A stretch of 64,000 nt of DNA. Source: Dysgonomonas sp. 511 (GTDB lineage: Bacteria; Bacteroidota; Bacteroidia; Bacteroidales; Dysgonomonadaceae). This document shows positions 1 through 7,367 of the stretch, in pieces. Positions within the stretch are counted from its first letter, which is position 1. Each line of letters opens with the position of its first letter. The notes beneath the pieces are model-generated. The model had not been told where the DNA came from and made no database searches. It was given only the letters and a program-made list of their open reading frames with translations. The stretch lies in NCBI RefSeq assembly GCF_010501105.1, contig NZ_QVMQ01000015.1:1-64000 (forward strand). The letters are read 5' to 3'. Made by a program: the position numbers and the translations under genes.

Positions 1-180
1 AGTTCCGCAGGCGGGAACCTGTCCGGTGAAGGCGGCGGAGAAAGGGATGGGGCGGAGCCCGTTTATCCCTTTCTGCCGGCAAACCGATGACAGGTCGCCG
101 AGGGACGAAGCACTAGCCTTTTGCTTCCTTTTGGGCAATGCCAAAAGGAAGGACAAGCCCAGGAGGGCGCGGCAGCATGA
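1..180. repeat. GC-rich, hairpin-dense non-coding segment
   Basis: No reading frame here looks like a protein. The stretch is clearly richer in G+C than the flanking DNA and holds three perfect stems: 2-6 with 14-18; 39-48 with 65-74 (10 bp); and 124-134 with 141-151 (11 bp, loop of six). Such stacks of palindromes are typical of dispersed extragenic repeats. A short open frame at 26-226 has low-complexity, arginine-rich content and no recognisable domain. The element may continue to the left of the window. Confidence 0.5.
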
Positions 181-330
181 GCTAAAGAGAAAATGTTTAA
201 CTCAAGATGGCTTTTATACAGTATAAAAAAGAACATCTAATTTAACTACTGATTAACGTCAACAGTTGCCAGTTAACAATATCCTACCCTCACTCTACAC
301 CTAAGTCCTCCCTTTTATGGGGGGGGTGGG

Positions 331-390
331 AAGAAAAAGTAACAAAAGTAACAGTTTCTCCCCTTTTTTTCTTGTTACTTTTCCTCTCTC
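331..390. repeat. GTAAC-type intergenic repeat, partial copy A
   Basis: Two direct GTAAC words at 339-343 and 348-352 (9-bp period) are followed by an inverted GTTAC at 374-378, which can pair as a 9-bp stem. The distal part seen in other copies (CTATCAGCC, TAGATAAA) is missing. Related copies lie at 440-548, 29418-29516 and 47390-47482. Confidence 0.55.
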
Positions 391-408
391 TTGTCGTGGC
401 TTGCGGCT

Positions 409-428
409 CTCTCTCCCTTTGGAGAGAG
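409..428. repeat. short palindrome between two GTAAC repeats
   Basis: A perfect 8-bp stem (409-416 with 421-428) closes a CTTT loop. It resembles the CTCTCC/GGAGAG palindromes scattered through intergenic DNA of this phylum. It is not followed by a T-run, so it is not called a terminator. Confidence 0.4.
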
Positions 429-439
429 CGGGGAGAGCG

Positions 440-548
440 GTGGCAAAAAGTAACAAAAGTAACGCTTTTTTCATCATTTCCTATTGTTACATTTCCCCGG
501 CTACAAGCGAGTGACTATCAGCCTACAGCTAGGCTATTATAGATAAAC
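440..548. repeat. GTAAC-type intergenic repeat, full copy B
   Basis: GTAAC at 450-454 and 459-463, inverted GTTAC at 486-490, CTATCAGCC at 515-523 and TAGATAAA at 540-547. The order and spacing match the copy at 29418-29516, and TAGATAAA recurs about 80-90 bases after the first GTAAC in all three full copies. It lies beyond the 3' end of lrgB. Confidence 0.55.
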
Positions 549-589
549 TTTTTTACAAAAAATAGCCTTTAAATATCAGAGCCTGTTGC

Positions 590-1282
590 CTAGCCAAACA
601 GTTGATGGAATATCGGTATCAGCAGAGCCGTCATCACCCCCATCAATCCTATTGCAAGGCCGCTCAAAGCACCCTCTATCATACCCATTTCCATAGCTTT
701 GGCTGTGCCCACACCATGTGCCGACGCCCCCATTGCCAAACCTTTAGCCACGCTGCTTTTTATGCCAAGCAAACGCAGGATAGGAGGCCCTACAATGCTG
801 CCGAATATACCGCAGAAAAGCACAATGACCGCCGTAAGCGAAACGTTGCCGCCCGATTGTTCGGCAATACTCATTGCTATAGGGGTAGTCACCGACTTGG
901 GTTCGAGGCTATAAATAAGTATCTGGTCGGCTCCGGTAATTTTGGCAAGCACAATAACACTCATAATGCCTACCACACTACCGATAAACACAGATGTGAG
1001 GATGGATACAACATTTCCTTTCAGGTAAGCCAACTGCTCGTACAACACATATCCTAAAGCGACAACCGAAGGTCCAAGCATAAAACTAACAAAGCGGCTA
1101 CCCTCTTCGAATGTCCTGTAATCTATCCCCGATATTTTAAGGAACGCTATTATTATGGCTATGGAAATAATCAAAGGATGAAGCAAGCCTATCCTTGTCT
1201 TTTTGAACACCCATTGTCCGAAAAGGTAGCTGCCGAAAATCAGCAGCAGGGTAAATTCTGTAGATTCAAACAGCGCCTTCAT
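590..1282 (-). CDS. lrgB: LrgB/CidB family membrane protein
   Basis: Inner-membrane protein of 230 residues, the usual length of the LrgB (YohK) family. The family partners with LrgA-type holin-like proteins and has been linked to control of murein hydrolase activity, cell lysis and, in some bacteria, export of small metabolites. Hydrophobic segments fill most of the chain. Family landmarks are LEPKSVTTPIA near residue 127 and the glycine/alanine-rich AHGVGTAKAME near residue 188. The ATG lies inside the end of lrgA (17-bp overlap), so the two are very likely translated together. The exact substrate in Bacteroidetes is unknown. Confidence 0.9.
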   Translation of the reverse strand: MKALFESTEFTLLLIFGSYLFGQWVFKKTRIGLLHPLIISIAIIIAFLKISGIDYRTFEEGSRFVSFMLGPSVVALGYVLYEQLAYLKGNVVSILTSVFIGSVVGIMSVIVLAKITGADQILIYSLEPKSVTTPIAMSIAEQSGGNVSLTAVIVLFCGIFGSIVGPPILRLLGIKSSVAKGLAMGASAHGVGTAKAMEMGMIEGALSGLAIGLMGVMTALLIPIFHQLFG

Positions 1283-1625
1283 CTTTCTTTTTCTCCATTC
1301 GTTGTTGAATAACCCCTACCACCGCTATCACCAGCATAGTGCTTACCGAGCATACGATAAGTATCGACATCCAGAACTTACTGATAAGCCCGTATGAACC
1401 CAGCAGCCCTGCGCCTGCCGGAATAAAAAAAATAGCCATATTGCGCGTGAAGGCATTGGCTACATCTTTTACATTGTCGGGATCGAAAGCCTTGAGACAA
1501 AGGCTGAGAAACAACAATATCATCCCTATTATATTCCCGGGGATAAATCCATTTATAAGGTAACTTATACCCTCGCCCAGAAAATAAAACAAAAGGATGA
1601 TAAATATGCCTTTTACCATTTTCAT
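1266..1625 (-). CDS. lrgA: LrgA/CidA family holin-like protein
   Basis: A 119-residue membrane protein with about four hydrophobic segments and the family signature around GEGISYLINGFIPGNIIGM (residues 18-36). LrgA/CidA proteins resemble phage holins and act with LrgB. The C-terminal tail is charged (EKKKDE). The start is well supported: an AGGAGG Shine-Dalgarno site at 1635-1640 and a TACCTTTG promoter box at 1657-1664, both minus strand. It is the first gene of the lrgAB operon. Confidence 0.9.
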   Translation of the reverse strand: MKMVKGIFIILLFYFLGEGISYLINGFIPGNIIGMILLFLSLCLKAFDPDNVKDVANAFTRNMAIFFIPAGAGLLGSYGLISKFWMSILIVCSVSTMLVIAVVGVIQQRMEKKKDEGAV

Positions 1626-1656
1626 TTTTGATAACCTCCTAATATTAACTCAGGTG

Positions 1657-1664
1657 CAAAGGTA
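1657..1664 (-). promoter_or_regulatory. promoter -7 box of lrgAB
   Basis: TACCTTTG on the minus strand, a perfect match to the Bacteroidetes TAnnTTTG box, about 32 bases upstream of the lrgA start. No clear TTG -33 element was seen. Confidence 0.65.
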
Positions 1665-1709
1665 GATATTTTTTTATACTTTGATTTCTAATCGGGCAAA
1701 GATTCCGGA

Positions 1710-1875
1710 GCAAACGCATGAAATTTACCTGAACTCAATTCAGAGCTTTGTAGAGCGAATTGAAAATCGACGGAGTCAATTATCATTCGCTCGCAGATTT
1801 TTTTCCATTTCGGGCGAATGATAATTCGCCCCTACTGTAGTCAAAACTGGAATATTATTTTTTCATGTGGTTGCC
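1710..1875. repeat. nested-palindrome MITE-like element, copy 1
   Basis: The ends form an imperfect terminal inverted repeat (GCAAACGCATGAAA at the left, its near reverse complement at 1861-1875). Inside are two GNGCGAAT/ATTCGCNC hairpins: 1753-1760 with 1785-1792, and GGGCGAAT/ATTCGCCC at about 1812-1829. The reverse complement of 5968-6118 aligns along the whole element. Near-identical 15-bp direct repeats flank it (1695-1709 and 1878-1892, one mismatch), the right one touching the lpxH stop codon. Confidence 0.7.
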
Positions 1876-1892
1876 TTGGCAAAGATTTCGGA

Positions 1893-2708
1893 TTAAACTT
1901 CCTCTTCGAAAATCTCAAGCGTAAAGTTATCGCCATCAAATACTCCGTATGAGAAATAGGTAAGCCAGTCGCCCAGTATTACCACCCGGCTCTCCCTTGT
2001 CAGGGCCAGGTCGAGCATGATATGGCGATGCCCGAAGATAAAGAAGTTAATGTTGGGGGCTACTTTCAGATGTTTCTTTGCAAAGAGGACTAGATGTTCT
2101 TTGTTCTCTCCGAAATAATCGGGCATCTCGCCGTTTTCGCGGTTGCGGTTCGACCACCAATGCGCAAAACCTACCGTCCATCGCGGATGGATAGCGGCAT
2201 AAGGCACACGGCATATTTTACTATGGAAAATGCTTCGCAAAACCCTGAAAGAAAGGGATTCGTCGCCCAACCCGTCGCCATGCGCCAGAAAGAACTTCTT
2301 GCCATAAATTTCTTTTACAAGAGGTTGCAGATGCACTATCATGCCACACTCGCGTTGCAGGTAATCGGTCACCCATATATCGTGGTTGCCGATAAAAAAA
2401 TGCACCTCAATCCCCGAATCGGTTATCTCTGCTATTTTTCCCAGAAAACGGACAAACCCACGAGGCACTACATTCTTATATTCGAACCAGTAATCGAAAA
2501 TGTCGCCAAGCAGGTAGATAGCGGCAGCATCTTGCTTTGCCATATCTAGCCACCGGCAAAGCTTACGTTCTATCTCGAGCTGAGGGAAATAATTATCGTC
2601 CACCTTTGTCGAGGGCAAAGTCGCCTGTTGGAGTTTACCGACAGTCTTCTTATGATAACCCGAACCCAGATGAACGTCCGACAGGAAATATATCTTCTTT
2701 TTTTCCAC
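1893..2708 (-). CDS. lpxH: UDP-2,3-diacylglucosamine diphosphatase-like metallophosphoesterase
   Basis: Calcineurin-like phosphoesterase. By family it removes UMP from UDP-2,3-diacylglucosamine, the fourth step of lipid A synthesis, at the inner face of the cytoplasmic membrane. All metal-binding blocks are present in order: SDVHLG (about residue 10), GDIFDYW, IGNHDIW, AHGDGLG and FGHRH. I chose the GTG at 2708, which follows the stop of the upstream DUF59 gene by 11 bp; an in-frame start at 2774 would overlap that gene by 55 bp and adds unconserved residues. At 271 residues it is a little longer than proteobacterial LpxH. It shares an operon with the DUF59 gene. Confidence 0.85.
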   Translation of the reverse strand: MEKKKIYFLSDVHLGSGYHKKTVGKLQQATLPSTKVDDNYFPQLEIERKLCRWLDMAKQDAAAIYLLGDIFDYWFEYKNVVPRGFVRFLGKIAEITDSGIEVHFFIGNHDIWVTDYLQRECGMIVHLQPLVKEIYGKKFFLAHGDGLGDESLSFRVLRSIFHSKICRVPYAAIHPRWTVGFAHWWSNRNRENGEMPDYFGENKEHLVLFAKKHLKVAPNINFFIFGHRHIMLDLALTRESRVVILGDWLTYFSYGVFDGDNFTLEIFEEEV

Positions 2709-2719
2709 CCGCCCAGATT

Positions 2720-3034
2720 TTACAGGAATCCCAGTTCGAGTTTGGCTTCTTCGCTCAGCATATCCTTTGTCCACTGCGGCTCGAAGGTCAGGTTGACAAT
2801 CACATTGTTCACTCCTGTTATCGACTCCACTTTCAGCCGCACATCTTCGAGTATGAAATCGGCAGCCGGACAGTTGGGTGCTGTAAGCGTCATGGTGATA
2901 GTTACGTTGCTATCATCATCTACATCTACCTCGTAAATAAGCCCGAGGTCGTATATATTGACAGGTATTTCGGGGTCGTAAACTGTTTTCAACATGTTTA
3001 CTATCTTACCTTCCAGTGCTAATAAGTCGCTCAT
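2720..3034 (-). CDS. DUF59/MIP18 family iron-sulfur assembly protein
   Basis: A 104-residue single-domain protein of the DUF59 (MIP18, SufT-like) family, which helps iron-sulfur cluster assembly or delivery. Signature YDPEIPVNIYDLGLIY at about residues 19-34, and the conserved cysteine in LTAPNCPAAD near residue 54. This domain often sits next to SUF genes, but none is nearby here; the downstream partner is lpxH. The promoter box lies at 3111-3118 with a leader of about 70 bases. Confidence 0.85.
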   Translation of the reverse strand: MSDLLALEGKIVNMLKTVYDPEIPVNIYDLGLIYEVDVDDDSNVTITMTLTAPNCPAADFILEDVRLKVESITGVNNVIVNLTFEPQWTKDMLSEEAKLELGFL

Positions 3035-3110
3035 AATCTATATTTTTTCAGTGTGTATTGTAAACACACAAATAAGTACGATAGTTTATAACCATTCTAT
3101 ATTGGAATTG

Positions 3111-3118
3111 CAAAGTTA
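3111..3118 (-). promoter_or_regulatory. promoter -7 box of the DUF59-lpxH operon
   Basis: TAACTTTG on the minus strand, a perfect TAnnTTTG match. The leader that follows contains a GTGTGT/ACACAC hairpin just before the DUF59 start. Confidence 0.6.
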
Positions 3119-3168
3119 GCATTAAGTTGGCAATTTAGCAGTTTCGGACTTATCTTTTTTATTTACAA

Positions 3169-3867
3169 CTACAACTCTCCTTCGTCCAGATAGCTATAAA
3201 AATCCCCATCGGAAATTATTATATGGTCAAGCAGTTGTATATCCATTATCCTGCCCGCCTCCTTGAGATTGCGGGTTATCTCGTTATCGTTGCCGCTAGG
3301 ATTAGAATTGCCCGAAGGATGGTTGTGGCACAATATCATAGCCGTGGCAAGCGAGTCTATCGCCTCTTTCATTATCAGACGGACATCTACTACCGTACCG
3401 TTGATGCCGCCTTTGCTCACCTGCATCTTCTTTATCACCTTGTTCGACCTGTTGAGCAGCAACACCCATACTTCTTCGTGATTCAGGTCGGCCAGTACGG
3501 GATGGAAGATATGATAAACATCGTCGCTCGATGTTATCTGTGGCTGCACCATGACTTCCGACAGCTTTCTGCGCTTTCCCAATTCCATAGCAGCGGCAAT
3601 GGTTATCGCCTTTGCTTCGCCAATACCGTTGAAATTGCGGATAAGGTCTTTTATGGCAAATTTGCCTAAGGCATTGAGATTGTTAGATGCACTATGCAGG
3701 ATGCGTTGCGCCAGTTCTACTGCCGTTTCATTCTTGTTGCCCGAACCAATGAGGATGCCCAGAAGTTCGGCATCGGACAATGCTGCTACACCTTTTAGCA
3801 GCATCTTCTCTCTGGGGCGGTCTTCTTCCGCCCAATCTTTAATGTTTAGTTTTTGTTTATTCTCCAC
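3169..3867 (-). CDS. radC: RadC family JAB1/MPN-domain protein
   Basis: RadC (UPF0758) protein with an N-terminal helix-hairpin-helix-like region and a C-terminal JAMM metalloprotease-like domain carrying HNHPSG (about residue 185) and the downstream aspartate of the motif. The historical DNA-repair label is weakly supported for the family as a whole. No in-frame ATG precedes the conserved IKDWAEEDRPREK block, so the start must be non-ATG: GTG at 3867 (chosen, with GGAG 12 bases upstream) or TTG at 3888. It lies 15-36 bp after glgB and is probably co-transcribed with it. Confidence 0.85.
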   Translation of the reverse strand: MENKQKLNIKDWAEEDRPREKMLLKGVAALSDAELLGILIGSGNKNETAVELAQRILHSASNNLNALGKFAIKDLIRNFNGIGEAKAITIAAAMELGKRRKLSEVMVQPQITSSDDVYHIFHPVLADLNHEEVWVLLLNRSNKVIKKMQVSKGGINGTVVDVRLIMKEAIDSLATAMILCHNHPSGNSNPSGNDNEITRNLKEAGRIMDIQLLDHIIISDGDFYSYLDEGEL

Positions 3868-3903
3868 AAGTTTGCTTATCTCCGGCAATTAGTATTGCAG
3901 TTG

Positions 3904-5913
3904 TCAATCATCTATCCTTTTCAGCACAAAAGCCGTGCGGGCAGGGATATAAAGCTTGAGCCAGCCTTTTCCGTCTTTGGCATACAATTCGTCGTAAACG
4001 GTAAAGTGTTCTACCGATTCGTCTATCAATCCATTGCCGCCATATATTGCAGAATCGGAGTTTAGTACAACTTTGTATTTTCCTTCGGGTGCAAGGAAGC
4101 CGTAATCGGAAAACGACTTGCTAGGATTGAAACTGAATACAAATATCAAATCTTCGCGCATATATGCCAACACCTGATCTTCGTCTTTATCCCAGAGCCT
4201 TATGATTTTCGTTTTCTCGAAATGCTTTTTCGATGAAATAAGGTCGAGCATAGCCTTGTCGAAATCGCCCATATAGTGGTATTTCAGGTCTTTGTTATCG
4301 GCAAGCCACCATTGCCTGCGGGCATATTTGTACGACCAACCGTTGCCCTCGCGCGGGAAATCGACCCATTCGGGATGCCCGAACTCGTTGCCCATAAAGT
4401 TGAGATAGCCGCCATTGATAGTGGAAGCCGTAGCCAAACGTATCATCTTGTGGAGGGCTATACCCCTGTCGGTCATATACGACGAGCCGTAATGCTTCGA
4501 CATATACCAGTACATATCGGCATCTATCAGCCGGAAAACGATAGTCTTGTCCCCTACCAATGCCTGATCGTGACTCTCGGCGTACGAGATGGTTTTCTCA
4601 TCCTCGCGCCTGTTGGTCAACTCCCAGAATATACCTGTAGGATGCCATTCTTCATCCTGCCTCTCCTTTATTATTTTTATCCAGTAGTCGGGAACATTCA
4701 TTGCCATGCGGTAGTCGAACCCATAGCCGCCGTCTTTTATCTGGGTGGCCAGTCCCGGCATACCGCTTACTTCTTCGGCTATAGTTATAGCTTTCGGGTT
4801 TACTTCATGTATCAGTTTGTTGGCTAATGTGAGGTAGCAAATAGCATCATCGTCTTCGTTTCCATTGTAGTAGTCGGCGTAACCCGTAAAATTATCGCCA
4901 AGCCCGTGGCTGTAATAGAGCATGGACGTCACGCCATCGAAACGGAAACCGTCGAACTTAAATTCTTCGAGCCAGTAACGGCAATTTGACAACAGAAAAT
5001 GTACGACCTCGCCTTTGCCATAATTGAAGTTGAGCGAATCCCAAGCCGGATGCTCGCGCCTGCTTCCTTCGTGGAAATATTGCGAGTACGAACCATCGAA
5101 ACGCCCCAAGCCTTCTACTTCGTTCTTCACGGCATGAGAGTGAACGATATCCATAATAACAGCTATTCCCATCGCATGGGCATCGTCTATCAGGTGCTTC
5201 AATTCGTCGGGAGTGCCGAAGCGGGAAGACGGGGCAAAGAAACTGGACACATGGTAACCAAACGACCCGTAGTAAGGATGTTCCTGAATGGCCATTATCT
5301 GAATGGCGTTATAGCCGTCTTCTTTTATACGGGGCAGTATGTTCAACCTGAACTCTTCGTAAGTGCCCACTTTTTCTTCTTCGGCAGCCATGCCGATATG
5401 GCATTCGTATATCAGCAGCGGGTCGGTCTTTGGTTTGAATGTTTTTTTCTTAAACACGTAAGGCTCTTTTGGATCCCAAACCTGCGCACTGAATATCTTT
5501 GTCTGTTCGTCTTGCACCACACGGGTAGCCCATGCCGGTATGCGTTCGGCTTCGCCGCCATCCCAGCAAACTATCAGTTTAAATAAATCGCCATGCTTGA
5601 TTTTGCCCGCCGGAAGTTTTATTTCCCATTCCCCGTTTTCTATACGGGCGAGGCGGAAATCTTCCTGCTTTTGCCAACCGTTGAAATCGCCGACCATGTA
5701 GATATCGGTTGCGTTGGGAGCCCACTCGCGGAATATCCACGAACGCCCTTTCTTGTGCAAGCCGAAATACAAATGCCCTGAAGCAAATTCCGAAAGGCTC
5801 ACTTTTCCATTACCGGTTAGTTCGGCTTCTCTTTTGCTGACGTATTTATAACGTCCTTCTATCGCTTCTGCATATGGCTCTAGCCACTGGTCGTTTTTGA
5901 TCAATTTCAGCAT
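3904..5913 (-). CDS. glgB: 1,4-alpha-glucan branching enzyme
   Basis: Cytosolic GH13 enzyme that adds alpha-1,6 branches to glycogen. Of 669 residues: an N-terminal CBM48-like module (about 50-140, with WAPNATDIYMVGDFNGW), the catalytic barrel with DIVHSHAVKNE, GFRFDGVTSM (nucleophile Asp about 326), TIAEEVSG (acid/base Glu) and SYAESHDQAL, then a C-terminal beta domain. It resembles the shorter eukaryote-like branching enzymes common in Bacteroidetes rather than E. coli GlgB. No other glycogen gene is adjacent; radC follows. Confidence 0.95.
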   Translation of the reverse strand: MLKLIKNDQWLEPYAEAIEGRYKYVSKREAELTGNGKVSLSEFASGHLYFGLHKKGRSWIFREWAPNATDIYMVGDFNGWQKQEDFRLARIENGEWEIKLPAGKIKHGDLFKLIVCWDGGEAERIPAWATRVVQDEQTKIFSAQVWDPKEPYVFKKKTFKPKTDPLLIYECHIGMAAEEEKVGTYEEFRLNILPRIKEDGYNAIQIMAIQEHPYYGSFGYHVSSFFAPSSRFGTPDELKHLIDDAHAMGIAVIMDIVHSHAVKNEVEGLGRFDGSYSQYFHEGSRREHPAWDSLNFNYGKGEVVHFLLSNCRYWLEEFKFDGFRFDGVTSMLYYSHGLGDNFTGYADYYNGNEDDDAICYLTLANKLIHEVNPKAITIAEEVSGMPGLATQIKDGGYGFDYRMAMNVPDYWIKIIKERQDEEWHPTGIFWELTNRREDEKTISYAESHDQALVGDKTIVFRLIDADMYWYMSKHYGSSYMTDRGIALHKMIRLATASTINGGYLNFMGNEFGHPEWVDFPREGNGWSYKYARRQWWLADNKDLKYHYMGDFDKAMLDLISSKKHFEKTKIIRLWDKDEDQVLAYMREDLIFVFSFNPSKSFSDYGFLAPEGKYKVVLNSDSAIYGGNGLIDESVEHFTVYDELYAKDGKGWLKLYIPARTAFVLKRIDD

Positions 5914-5967
5914 GGGTAATTATTTATGTTATTAAATGATGAATAAAAAGTTATAAACCCTGCTGGC

Positions 5968-6118
5968 CAGGCAAACGCATGAAAAAGTGACATTCCGGTT
6001 TTGACTACTGTAGGGGCGAATTATCATTCGCCCGCAGGTTTTCTCTATTTCGGGCGAATAATAATTCGCCCCTACAAGCCCAGGATTGAGTTCGGATAAA
6101 TTTCATGCGTTTGCCCTG
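5968..6118. repeat. nested-palindrome MITE-like element, copy 2
   Basis: Terminal inverted repeats (CAGGCAAACGCATGAAA at the left, its reverse complement with one extra base at 6101-6118) enclose an inner inverted repeat (6010-6034 with 6051-6075). Each inner half is itself a hairpin, GGGCGAAT/ATTCGCCC with four-base loops. It is inverted relative to copy 1 at 1710-1875. Identical 9-bp direct repeats (5959-5967, 6119-6127) and an outer 12-bp inverted repeat (5945-5956, 6128-6139) surround it. Confidence 0.75.
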
Positions 6119-6156
6119 CCTGCTGGCTTATAACTTTTTATCTAAATGTTTTGATT

Positions 6157-6603
6157 TTATAGTTTTATCTTCACTACTACTTTCCTTATCGTGCCTTCGC
6201 CTATACATGGGGCATGGCCGTCTTGAGGAAAGAAGATTGCAAAATCGCCGGGAACGGCTGTCACCAATGTAGTTCCTTTGTCTTTGAAGAACTGGATATC
6301 TTTTTCTTCGTTGAACGGGTCGCGCTCTTCCTCCAGTTCCGTGCGGGCTTTCCATCCGTAGGTTTCCGGCTTGCTCACAGGAATCTGTATGTCGATATAT
6401 TTGTTGTGTACTTCCATCTTGGCATCGTCTTCCGTTTTCATAGTGCTGTCGCTTACTGCTACAAAGAGGTCTTTGCCTTTAAGCTCTGTCTTGCCGACTT
6501 CTGCTTTTGCAAAATCTACAGATTTAACATATTCGAATGCTTCTTTAAATAACGGATGCAGGCTATAGTATGCTTCTGCATTTTTCAAACTGTCTAAAAT
6601 CAT
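6157..6603 (-). CDS. YhcH/YjgK/YiaL family protein
   Basis: A 148-residue cupin-like protein of the DUF386 family (YhcH, YiaL, EbgC). Characterised members bind a metal and assist sugar metabolism, for instance sialic acid or beta-galactoside pathways. Conserved features are MEVHNKYIDIQIPV near residue 82, FFPQDGHAPCIG near residue 126 and the closing KVVVKIKL strand. No sugar-catabolic gene is adjacent, so the substrate cannot be inferred. A weak promoter box (TACCTTAG, one mismatch) lies about 40 bases upstream. Confidence 0.8.
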   Translation of the reverse strand: MILDSLKNAEAYYSLHPLFKEAFEYVKSVDFAKAEVGKTELKGKDLFVAVSDSTMKTEDDAKMEVHNKYIDIQIPVSKPETYGWKARTELEEERDPFNEEKDIQFFKDKGTTLVTAVPGDFAIFFPQDGHAPCIGEGTIRKVVVKIKL

Positions 6604-6761
6604 GATGTTTTTTTATTGTTAAATATTTCTTTATTTTTTAATAGCCTAAGGTAGCATTATTTTTTTTAAAATGACCTACATCAAATCTTTTTGTCTTTAT
6701 TAAAATTCAATTTTTAAAAGACAAGATCAACGCTGAAGATATATTTTCCGTATGCTTTTTA

Positions 6762-7115
6762 TTACTGATCGGTATTACCAATATTGTCAATCATCTCTTC
6801 TACGTTGCCTAACCCTTTAGGATTGGGACCATAGTAATTTTCGCCATAGTCACCATCGGCAAATAAGAGCCATAATCTATAAAACGGAATCAACTGATAC
6901 CATCCACTATTTTCCAGGTCGTGGCATCTTTTAGCCCCTTGCGCCCAGATAAACCAATAAGCAGGAATCAGGAGAAGAAGAAAAAGTGTAAGCGAATAGC
7001 CTGAGAAAAGAAGGACAAATGCGAAAAAATAAATATATACGACCGCTATGATCTGGCTAATTCCATATTCCAACCTGCGAATACGACCTCTAAATGAAAA
7101 CGGATTTTGAAACAT
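6762..7115 (-). CDS. DUF805 family membrane protein
   Basis: A 117-residue integral membrane protein. The N-terminal [12 protein letters not shown], two or three hydrophobic segments (about 18-60), the central [17 protein letters not shown] and the C-terminal GPNPKG are hallmarks of DUF805. The family has no established function. It is flanked by AT-rich intergenic DNA on both sides and seems to be transcribed alone. A loose 8-bp stem (ttgtcttt/aaagacaa) lies beyond the stop around 6690-6715. Confidence 0.8.
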   Translation of the reverse strand: MFQNPFSFRGRIRRLEYGISQIIAVVYIYFFAFVLLFSGYSLTLFLLLLIPAYWFIWAQGAKRCHDLENSGWYQLIPFYRLWLLFADGDYGENYYGPNPKGLGNVEEMIDNIGNTDQ

Positions 7116-7326
7116 AAAAGTTTGTATTTACTATTTGATAATTAAAAATCAGTTTTAAAATCTCAAGATATTCATCCAGTTAAGTAGTCACTATCCCTCA
7201 TCAAAACCGATAAACCGAAGAAATTTACCAAAGCAAGTTTAATAAAATTAATCGGATTTTTGGTTAATTCCTCTAATTTTTATCTGCACAACAACAAAAT
7301 GTATTCTACCGACCGTATTTTTTAAT

Positions 7327-7334
7327 TACTTTTG
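7327..7334 (+). promoter_or_regulatory. promoter -7 box of the M3 peptidase gene
   Basis: TACTTTTG, a perfect TAnnTTTG match, 33 bases before the ATG. No convincing -33 element was seen. Confidence 0.6.
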
Positions 7335-7367
7335 CCTCAAACTTAATATTTATCTAAACGTAACTAT

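Noticed and set aside
26-226. 66-residue open frame at the window start
   Set aside because: It spans two perfect hairpins, has arginine-rich low-complexity content and matches no family; better explained as a structured repeat.
602-1057. Long plus-strand frame opposite lrgB
   Set aside because: It is antisense to a clear LrgB gene, with His/Arg/Thr-rich composition typical of a shadow frame.
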